From Pelobates cultripes (taxonomy: Eukaryota > Chordata > Amphibia > Anura > Pelobatidae): a stretch of 64,000 nucleotides of DNA. The translations under genes and the position numbers were made by a program. The notes below the pieces were generated by a model. The model saw only the letters and a program-made list of their open reading frames with translations. It was not told where the DNA came from and made no database searches. Positions 56,402 through 64,000 of this stretch are shown in pieces (the first letter of the stretch is position 1; each line of letters opens with the position of its first letter). The DNA is taken from the NCBI GenBank assembly GCA_933207985.1, contig OW240921.1, forward strand, positions 4,802,318 to 4,866,317, in the 5' to 3' direction.

Positions 56402-56498
56402 CTGCTCAACACTCGATCAATTTACCTAGAGTAGCACTAGACGATGCTTATAAAGAATTTTGCTGCATGACTAAAACCAAACAGAAAATTATTTGCAT
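56402..56498 (-). promoter_or_regulatory. Gene B promoter and non-coding first exon
   Basis: On the minus strand: an octamer ATGCAAAT (56498-56491), the block TTTTAGTCATGCAGCAAAAT (about 56476-56457), a TATA-like TTTATAAG (56454-56447), then a 5' UTR exon ending GAGCAG|GTAAGTGG at 56402. Order and spacing match gene A. Intron 1 runs from 56401 to 55133. Confidence 0.7.
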
Positions 56499-56499
56499 A

Positions 56500-57200
56500 A
56501 CTTGAACTTAAAAACAACAATAAAAGAGGGAAACCGAGCCCCAATTTACATATTGCAAGATCCCTAGGTTGACGTAATGCCATTGTCACCTTTTAGGTGG
56601 ATTTAATTAACTGACACCCTGGGCATTATGTCAGAACATTCCTTCACGTCAGTAAATCTTTCACAAGTCAGTAATCCTTACAGAGTTCGAGTTTACTGTT
56701 TCAAACAAAGCTCACTCTCTTTGCAACTTCTTTTTTATTATTTTTTGTGCTTTTTTCATAATTTTTTTAATAAAATGACAGATTGTGAAATAGAGACGCT
56801 ATAATTATTAGAATATAATAGAATAACATTTATTCTGCACTTATCTTGTTTCACTTGTTGAAATAGTTTTATGGGATATACATAAAGGGAATACTTCAAA
56901 TATTTAATTTAGGAAACACATTCTAGTCTCTTTTTACTTAACACATAGTATAATAATTAAAATAGCAGAATGGCTAGCCATCATGGGTCTTTCATTCTTT
57001 GTTTGGAATAAATTACAATTTGGTGATCGGAAGAATTTCTGGATTTCCAAACTGCAAATACCAGAATCTCAAGGTAACCAACTTATATGAGCAGAAACAT
57101 GCTTTTTTTTTCAAAGTAATCGGTTAGACTGCAGTATGCATTTAGTTCCATACCATTACCTGTGCAGATACTGTGTGCATGTGCTGTCTGCGATATACCC
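56500..57200. other. Upstream region of gene B, no gene seen
   Basis: AT-rich sequence. The first 200 bp resemble the region upstream of gene A (40725-40930, with atgtcaatgtcacctt-like and cagtaaatctttcac-like blocks); beyond that no homology is apparent. Confidence 0.4.
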
Positions 57201-57219
57201 AGTCAGGTCCTACCGTCAT

Positions 57220-58965
57220 GCTGAGATCTGTCAATTCCATAGAGTGACTTCTTTGAGGCACCACTACTCTTTCACCTAGATGATATGGTACTCCCGTCAA
57301 CGTGGGTTGTTACCCTAGGGATGGTGGAGAGGGAGTGGTAAGGGTGGTAAGGGAGTGGTAAGGGTAGTAGAGGTGAGAGGAAGGTTACTATGTAGGGGTA
57401 AGAAGGCCTTAGGGGGAGGGGGGAAATGAAGGTAAAGTAAATAAATACATTAAATAAGGTTCACTGAAGGTAATGTGATGAATTCCCAAGTTGTTAACCA
57501 GTTCCCAAGTTCCCAAGTTGTTATGTACACTGTCATGTTCACGTTCCTTTGGTATATTGTAAATAAAAAAGGTTCCCAACCCCTCCAATTTTCCCGGAAT
57601 TTCACCATGTTACCCCTTTTGGCCCATTCTATTTCTGGTGTTGTAGGGCACACTGTGCTTTTCCAATGAAATGCGATTCCTAACTTTGCTGCCAGTAGAA
57701 TGTTAAGGACGGCAGTTTTAGATGGCATTGTTCCCAACCCAGGTATTATATGCAATAAATAGCCTTCTGGCATAAGAGAGAGCTCCGTACCCAATATGGT
57801 ACGTATTACGTTTTGTATGCAAAGCCAGAATTCTCTCAAACATTTACATTCCCAGAATATGTGCTTTATGTCACCCCTTGTCTCATTACATCTCCAATCA
57901 AGCACAGCCTGCTGGGTACCAGGTACCATCTCATAAGTATTTTGAAATATGCTTCCCAGTGGGTAACACATTTTGAGGATAGCTTAGTACGAGCAACAGC
58001 CGCCTCCCAGTCACTTAAAGGGAACACGTTATCCAGGTCTTCTTCCCATTTGAGCATATAAGACAATTTGCTGTCTTCCCTTCTATCATTTTGTGCTATA
58101 TAGAAAATTGATAAGAATTTGGATTTTGGTAGTTTGATAACACTTGTGGCCCACCTTAGTTAGTGACGGTGGATCAATATGCTGTACTTCCCTAGAATGT
58201 AGGTATTTGAAGATATCTCTTAACAATAGGGAATGTGATGTTCGCAGTTCTAGGAAGTTAAGCACACCATTCCTATTAAATATGGAATTTACATGTGTTA
58301 AGCCCCTTTTAGCCCATGGAAGCAAGGGAAGGTTTAGTGATATTGTTGAGAGAGCGGGTAGTGGTGTGAGGAACAGCAGCTCCTTGGGGGTCAGCAGTAG
58401 GGAGCTCCAGTTTTTCCAGGATTGTATTAAAGATTTTGTGCATGGTAGCGCAATGGGATCTTTGGGCATGGATGTTGTCCACAGGAAATTGGGGATCTGG
58501 GTTAGGCTGTTGCAAGTGGTTTCAAATTGGAGCCAGCTAGTTCTGTTTGTCAGTATGTCTAGACTCTGTGCCAGGATCGCCTCTTTGTAGTAATTTTTAA
58601 TGTTTGGGGCATTAAGACCCCCTCTATGGAAAGGTAGCCAGAGCAAGTGAAAGGAAATTTGTGTATTATTTTCTTCGAGATGTGGGCATTAATAGTAGAC
58701 TGGAATTTTTTGATTATTTAATTGGGTAGAGCTATGGGCACTGTTCTAAATAAGAATAATATGTGGGGTAAGGTCATCATTTTAAGCGAGTTGATTCTGC
58801 TTATCCAAGACGGGTCTAGTTTCGCCCAAGTGTCTAGTTTTTTGGATATTTGGTGTGCACCACTTCATGGTTTTCTTTTATTATATGCAAGTCTGGTTTT
58901 CATTAGTTTGATGCCTACGTATGGAAGTAGTTTGATGCCTAAGTATGGACCACCTGTATTGCTGA
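57220..58965 (-). mobile_element. L1/Tx1-type LINE fragment right of gene B
   Basis: Minus-strand pieces of an L1-like ORF2 C-terminal half. About 58960-58700 is the region before FHRGGLNAPNIKNYYKEAIL. The large open part is 58086-58646. KILMRWYLVPSRLCLIGD is in 57866-58066. The terminal zinc-knuckle-like RCNETRGDIKHIFWECKCLR is in 57450-57971. Few breaks separate these pieces, so it is younger than the copy at 1-3430. The RT active-site part is absent from the window. Confidence 0.8.
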
Positions 58966-59215
58966 GTGAAGAATTACTTTACTGAGAGGGTAGTGGATGC
59001 ATGGAATAGCCTTCCAGCTGAAGTGGTAGAGGTTAACACAGTAAAGAAGTTTAAGCATGCATGGGATAGGCATAAGGCTATCCTAACTATAAGATAAGGT
59101 TAGGGACTAATGAAAGTTTTTAGAAAATTGGGCAGACTAGATGGGCCGAATGGTTCTTATCTGCCGTCACATTCTATGTTTCTATGTTTCTATGTTTCTA
59201 TGTTTCTAAGAATCA
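58966..59215 (+). mobile_element. LINE 3' end with (tctatgtt)n tail
   Basis: Encodes RVVDAWNSLPAEVVEV and KKFKHAWDRHKAILTIR, then TAA; this is the C-terminal end of a non-LTR RT. A short 3' tail and four copies of ctatgttt follow. It is the same family as the fragment that ends gene A (6869-7081). Confidence 0.8.
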
Positions 59216-59849
59216 GAACAAGAGGGAGTACTGGGGCACTGAATCTTGCAAATAAACTCTCAGCAAATTGTGTCAGCTTATATACAACAGCAGCTTAGCT
59301 GGACACAGTAACTGGACACATACAACATGAGCTGTTTGTATTAATGAACATCTACAAATCTAGTATATGGAACTCATAGATAGTAGATGCCTGCCTCCAA
59401 GATGTTGTACTGTGTACAAGGAAGTCTTCACATAAATGGGCATAGTCTGGGTGCAATGGCCCAGGGTCCCTACTAGGACTAGTGTTCCCAATCTTTTCTT
59501 TGGTGGCACAAAATATTAGCCACAACCCAACATTTCGGCAGGTAGATTTGTGTCAGTGGCATTGGAAGCTGTCACAACACTAGCCTGTAGACAAGCACTT
59601 GGGTGACTAAAGCTAACAGAAGTGATCATGGTGGTAGTGTTTGTGATTCTAACAAGAAGATGTGCAATGGCAAAGAATGTGGTTTGTTTAATTTCAATGT
59701 TAATTTTCAAATTTCAGTTTGTCCAAAATTTGGAACCAAAATTAAATTCAGATTCCACTATTCTAGAGTATAGCAAAATAGGGCACTGTTTATAAAATAG
59801 TGATTTAATCTGGGATCCTTAAAAATAGTAATCCCACATAACAGTACAA
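59216..59849. other. Intergenic, no feature seen
   Basis: AT-rich sequence with no convincing coding or repeat structure on either strand. Confidence 0.4.
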
Positions 59850-60500
59850 CATTAGGGAACTATCTCCTAAACATTTTGCTCCTGACGACGGCGTGCTGAA
59901 ACGCCGAAACGCGCGTCGAGCTTACTTTATTTAATTTAATTTTCTTTTTTTGTTCACCTTTTTTTTTTGGTAGCACTTATGGATTTAGTTGGTTAAATCT
60001 TTGCAATTTTTAGGTAACTAGAGCAAGCTCTCCATAGATAGGAGTCTGTCTTTGGGAAATTTGGGGTAGTTTTTTACTTCTCCTATAGAGGGTTTTTTTC
60101 ACCTCTATATACAGGCTTAGTGTTCTAGCTATTATTATATACCTGGATTGGTTACCTATGAGACTTAGGACGCATGATGCTCAACCTTTTGGTTTAGAAT
60201 TTGCCAGGCAGTCTTTCTTTCTTATAGTAGACACCTGTTTTCTGTAATTGTCTCTAAACTCCTTTTTTCCCATCTGTCCTTTTTAATTGTGTTTTCCTTT
60301 AGGATTATTAAAGGTAGGGACCCCCTTCCCCCCATTCATTACTCTCTCACTGAGGACTTATTTTAGTCCCCTTTCTCTTTCTCTTTTTTACACTAATTTC
60401 GTGGGTTATTCCCCTAATAGGGAGAGTAATCTTAGGGCTTTTTGGCACTAATTCTTTGGTCAGGTATTGTGACCTCTGAATCAGAGTCATCACTATTCTT
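59850..60500 (+). mobile_element. Penelope-type 3' region with hammerhead-like motif
   Basis: A hammerhead-like fold at 59878-59924 is followed by T-rich, non-coding sequence similar in style to the 3' ends of Penelope-like elements. Element borders are unknown. A related sentence-like block (tatctcctaaacat) occurs on both sides at 59861 and 60501, and may mark the insertion borders. Confidence 0.45.
59878..59924 (+). ncRNA. Hammerhead-ribozyme-like motif, best paired in the window
   Basis: Helix I is GCTC/GAGC, the core CTGACGA, helix II GGCGT/ACGCC around a short loop, then GAAA, helix III ACGC/GCGT with no real loop, and a cleavage triplet GTC before GAGC. There is one extra base (C) between the core and helix II. 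Very short helix III is known from Penelope-type and retrozyme hammerheads, which work as dimers. Activity is untested. Confidence 0.55.
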
Positions 60501-60744
60501 TATCTCCTAAACATGCTTGAAACAATCAAATGAAAGGGCTTTTTCGTCTTAATTTTGATCTTTTCGCTGTATAGTAGATAACACCTTAATTCAGCATCCT
60601 GCAGAGTTTGCCAAATTTAAGGGTACTAAATAGGGAGGTATCTTCTAAACATTCCCCTAATATAATATCCTAATATATGGCAATCCCATATTAAGGTACC
60701 ACATTAGGGAGCAGTCTACGAACGCTTCCTCCCTAGTTTGGCAC

Positions 60745-60915
60745 CTTAAACACAGCATTTATATAATGTATGTGCTATATGTATATAGAACGTATGTGCT
60801 ACATATATAGAATGTGCTACATGTATATAGAATTTAAGTGTTGCATGTATATAGGATGTAGATGCTGCATGTGTACAGAATGTGTATGCTGCATTCATAC
60901 ATAATGCATGTTTTG
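60745..60915. repeat. Degenerate tandem repeat of about 24-30 bp
   Basis: Repeats of tagaa-gtatgtgctacatgtata type, with drifted spacing. No function is suggested. Confidence 0.6.
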
Positions 60916-61045
60916 CATGTATATTATTATTATTTATAAAGCGCCAACAAATTCCGCAGCGCTGTACAATATGGGGACTAACAGACAAGTATTTGTAACC
61001 AGACGAGTTGGATGCACAGGAACAGAGGGGTTGAGGGCTGCATTT
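60916..61045 (-). mobile_element. L2 LINE 3'-end fragment
   Basis: Contains tttataaagcgccaac and ccgcagcgctgtacaatatg after a (tat)n run. It is the same end as that of the L2 copy at 41096, same orientation. Only the last 130 bp are present, as is usual for 5'-truncated insertions. Confidence 0.75.
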
Positions 61046-61285
61046 TATTTCTGCCATATTCATGTCTTAATTAGAAGTGACACATTAATGTCGATGCTGT
61101 TTTTAATGCAGTTACATTGTAGAATTGCTAACATGGCAGTAACAGTTTCAAAATGACTTCTAAACGCTAACATTTTTGAAGTCGGAAGTTTTTGTCCTTG
61201 TTTAAAATTTACTTTTTACCTTTTATTAAATTTGCCATGAGCTAGATAATTGATGGTTAGATGACAGTATTCAGCGACCCCCTAT

Positions 61286-61673
61286 TAGTGATGTCCCGAA
61301 CTGTTCGCTGAACGGTTCGTGAAAGGTTCGCCACAAACGGTTTGCCACGAACGGTTCGCCACGGACTCATCATTGAGTTAACTTTGACCCTGTACCTCAC
61401 AGTCAGCAGACACATTCCAGCCAATCAGCAGCAGACCCCCCCTCCCAGACCCTCCCAACTCCTGGACAGCATCCATTGTGAAGCTGCATTCTTAGTGAGC
61501 TGTCCAGGAGGTGGGAGGGTCTGGGAGGGAGGGTCTGCTGCTGATTGGCTGGAATGTGTCTGCTGACTGTGAGGTACAGGGTCAAAGTTTACTCAATAAT
61601 GAGTCCGTGGCGAACCGTTGCGGGGAACCGTTCGTGGCGAACCGTTCGTGGCGAACAGTTCGGGACAACACTA
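61286..61673. mobile_element. Fold-back hAT MITE
   Basis: A 388-bp element whose two halves are inverted copies of each other (arms about 61286-61475 and 61500-61673). The outer TIR is TAGTGATGTCCCGAACTGTT. It is flanked by the perfect 8-bp duplication CCCCCTAT (61278-61285 and 61674-61681). The inner parts of both arms (actttgaccctgtacctcac) match the terminal region of the hAT at 28960-29200. The two open frames (61342-61566, 61403-61585) are shadows of the palindrome. Confidence 0.9.
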
Positions 61674-61681
61674 CCCCCTAT

Positions 61682-62985
61682 ATGTGTCCAACGATCGCTA
61701 AGAGCAACCTGACTTTCCCTCACAGACTTAAATCACTGAAGAGAAAGAAATCCAGGTGATTTCAAAGAAATTTTTTAGATTTAAGGTCAAAACAGCCCTA
61801 TTGGGAAAGGCCTGGTTTGCTCCTCTGGCCTTAAATTAGACCTTCATTTTAAATTCACTTTGAATTATCACTAATAAATAACCCTGTTAGTCTCCAATTC
61901 TAACACAGTTCTAAAACCTAAAATCATATTCAGACTAATCTAGCAATTCCTACTCTTCTAAATGTATTTATCCAAACTCACCTTCTACACACTGATTTGT
62001 TCAATTTCATTGCAAGGCAGGTCTGCAATTTCTGCAGCCTAAGCAGAATAATTGGGTATCGCCAGTCTTCGTAAAACATGGGGAACAGGTGAGCAAGAAA
62101 GTCTGACCGGTTTCTCTGCTTGGATGTGGAAACCTATTTTTGCATCTCAGATATGAATCGAAGGCGTGACGGTTTAATCACATAACAATGACTTCATTGA
62201 CTGATCACTAATTATAGCAGCTAAAAGGGGTTCACTCAGACTGGGGTGTGGTGTAGCATAGATGTACAGGGTTATTCAATAAATTCGAACTGTTCAGACT
62301 ATTTTATAAGGTCCAGATCTCTTCTGGCTTCAAATTGGAGTCACCACAATGTCATGAGTTTGGGATGAATGGGCTCAGTATGCAGAGATTTGGACAGACC
62401 CAGTGGTGACAGACCTCTCAAGAAGACATGCCCTCTGTTAGTTTTAAACTAATCTGGGAAAGGGGTGTGACCGGAAACCATCGCCAAATCGTCTGGAACT
62501 CTTATTCAGCTCAAGCGAATCCCCCGAATCGGTAAAACTTTATCTAGAGCGATTTTCGGCCCCAGGTCAGGGCATCATTTAGACAGACTAGGCATCCAGA
62601 GATACCGAACTTGTGGGGGAGTCCCGCATTTTAGTCGAACGCGCCATGGTAAATTATTGACTGAGAAGACCCACCCTGAGCATTGGAACTCTGCACCCGA
62701 ACCTTGCTAACCACATATGATTCCAGCTAGACAGCTAGACCCAGGGGACACTACAAAGTGACCTTTTCGAGGGATATAAGTCTTGTTTCAAGTTATGCCT
62801 ATATTATGTGTATTTTTCATGTTTATCTATATTATGCTAAGTCACACTGACACTGTATTTTGTGTGCATTGTGAGCCTGAATATGGATGTGTTTGGGGTG
62901 TGTTTACTGTACTCATATTTTGTATATGTGGGCCATTTGGCTGGATGAAACAGTTCTTCACCCTTCACTAAATCTTGACTAGTGT
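61682..62985. other. Intergenic, no feature supported
   Basis: No domain-bearing ORF, RNA gene or repeat is recognised. The stretch 62455-62780 is less AT-rich than its surroundings and may be an old retroelement, but nothing diagnostic remains. Confidence 0.35.
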
Positions 62986-63290
62986 TTGGGTGGTATCGTG
63001 GTTACCCTTCTGCAGCAGCTATAATCACTGTCAAGCGGCTATAACCACTCTGGAGCTGATCACAACTGGAAGGGGCGACCTAGGTGGTAGTAACCCATCT
63101 TGGAGAGGGTATACCACCACAACAGTCTTTAAATTTAAGGTCTTTATTATAAAGCAAATACATATAATGAAAAAGTCCAAATGCAAAATAGGAGTGGAAG
63201 ATAAGGCAATATCTTTTATCTAAAGAAATAAAAGTCATTTTGATAAAATATAGTCTTTTACCAGAGTTTCAGAACTGGGCAAAGAATGAA
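62986..63290 (-). repeat. Probable retroelement end (minus)
   Basis: The minus strand runs through TTTATTATAAAG-like poly(A) context at about 63135-63150 and a palindromic ggtggtagtaaccc/gggtataccacc pair at 63080-63118. Family not determined. Confidence 0.3.
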
Positions 63291-63295
63291 ACGCT

Positions 63296-63650
63296 TGATT
63301 GACGTTGTAGCAGGATTGCAGGAGTTAACCCAGGCAGGAACAGGGCTGCTGGCATTAACCCAGGCAGGAACAGCGTTGCTGACGTTAACTCAGGCAGGAA
63401 CAGAGCTGCTGGCATTAACCCAGACAGGAACAGTGTTGCTGACGTTAACCCAGGCAGGAACAGGGCTGCTGGCATTAACCCAGGCAGGAACAGAGCTGCT
63501 GGCATTAACCCAGGCAGAAACAGGTTTGCAGGAGTTAACCCAGGCAGAAACAGGGTTTCTGGTGTTAACCCATGCAGAAACAGGTTTGCAGGAGTTAACC
63601 AAGGCTGGAACAGGATTGCTGGCATTGCCATAGGCAGAAACTGGATTCCA
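63296..63650. repeat. 30-bp minisatellite, about 11-12 units
   Basis: Units like ctggcattaacccaggcaggaacagagctg. The period is a multiple of three, so both strands stay open (ten-residue repeats such as LLALTQAGTE). No start context, splice sites or conserved flank support a gene. Shorter related pieces (gaggtccaggcag-like) continue to about 63800. Confidence 0.85.
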
Positions 63651-63799
63651 GTGGTTAACCATAATCAAGGCAGGTTACTTTAGGAAGCAAAGAGTATTAT
63701 CAGAGTCCAAACAGGCAGGGGTTAATTCAGGAAATCCAGAAAGTAAAGAGTGTTACCAGAGTCCAGACAGGCAAAGGTCAATTCAGGAAGTCCAGGCAG

Positions 63800-64000
63800 G
63801 TGAGATGGGTTCTTAGAAGGGCATACTTGCCAGCCTCTTGCCCACAGACTATGGACCCTGTGAACTGTGATATAAAAGTCTCTGTTTGTCTATTTGAATT
63901 ATATGATTCGGTAACTGAGCAGCCGCTCGAACCAGAGATCACCCTGGAGTTTGTTAAGCTTAATCGATACATTGTTGCAATTTCCACCGCAGTGTTCTAA
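63800..64000 (+). repeat. LTR fragment at the window edge
   Basis: Contains acttgccagcctcttgcccacagactatgg-like sequence (63827 onward), matching the start part of the LTR at 46658 (near 46710). The rest lies outside the window or is diverged. Confidence 0.6.

Noticed and set aside
61342..61585. Overlapping frames with similar peptides on both strands.
   Set aside because: Produced by the fold-back arms of the MITE.
63269..63668. Repetitive ORFs on both strands (LTQAGT- and LPGLMPAAL-type).
   Set aside because: A consequence of the 30-bp period. No start context, splice signal or conserved neighbour supports coding.
1..64000. tRNA, rRNA or snRNA genes.
   Set aside because: I saw no cloverleaf with A/B boxes or conserved snRNA motifs while reading. 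A tRNAscan/Infernal run was not possible, so small RNA genes cannot be excluded.

Overview
The window is nuclear DNA of a vertebrate, most likely an anuran amphibian. The support is spliced minus-strand genes with GT-AG introns, and repeats that I know from frog genomes: an L2-type LINE 3' end, a LINE tail with a tctatgtt octamer array, Penelope-like elements with GIY-YIG endonuclease, gag-like retroelements and hAT transposons. There is no sign of bacterial or organelle sequence. The species cannot be named from the sequence alone.

Host genes. Two paralogous genes lie in tandem on the minus strand. Gene A has coding exons between 7065 and 39825; gene B has them between 48844 and 55130. Each has a TATA promoter and a short non-coding first exon, then five coding exons: signal peptide; a cysteine-rich linker plus the start of a von Willebrand factor D (VWD) domain; the rest of VWD; a C8 domain; a TIL domain. 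Splice phases are identical in the two genes (1-0-0-1). Both reading frames are open from start to stop, giving 445 residues (A) and 442 residues (B). They look like secreted proteins made of one repeat unit of the FCGBP/zonadhesin/mucin type. Flanks and introns also match between copies, so a segment of roughly 8 kb was duplicated.

Mobile DNA. Nearly everything else is transposon-derived. From left to right: an L1/Tx1-type LINE (1-5718, minus) carrying a hAT MITE and a Ty3/gypsy gag-protease fragment; gene A 3' end, whose stop codon comes from a LINE fragment; gene A intron 4, swollen to 22.6 kb against 1.45 kb in gene B. That intron holds a complete non-autonomous LTR element (9883-12615) inside an older gag-bearing element, and a BovB/RTE LINE (14352-14512 and 29566-31195) split by an LTR insertion. 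The split spans a 6.8-kb array of a 91-bp satellite and several nested hAT transposons. Gene A intron 3 holds a 4.2-kb Penelope-like element with long inverted arms, and intron 2 holds an L1 fragment. Between the genes lie an L2 LINE with two insertions, Penelope-like fragments and an LTR. Right of gene B come a minisatellite, another L1 fragment, LINE tails, a hammerhead-like motif, a fold-back MITE made from hAT ends, a 30-bp minisatellite, and an LTR fragment at the window edge.

The most interesting signals are: the intact single-module VWD gene pair and its conserved promoter block; the transposon-donated stop codon of gene A; hammerhead-ribozyme-like motifs in several Penelope-type ends; an LTR hairpin kept by paired changes across diverged LTRs; and the BovB-like LINE, a candidate for horizontal transfer.
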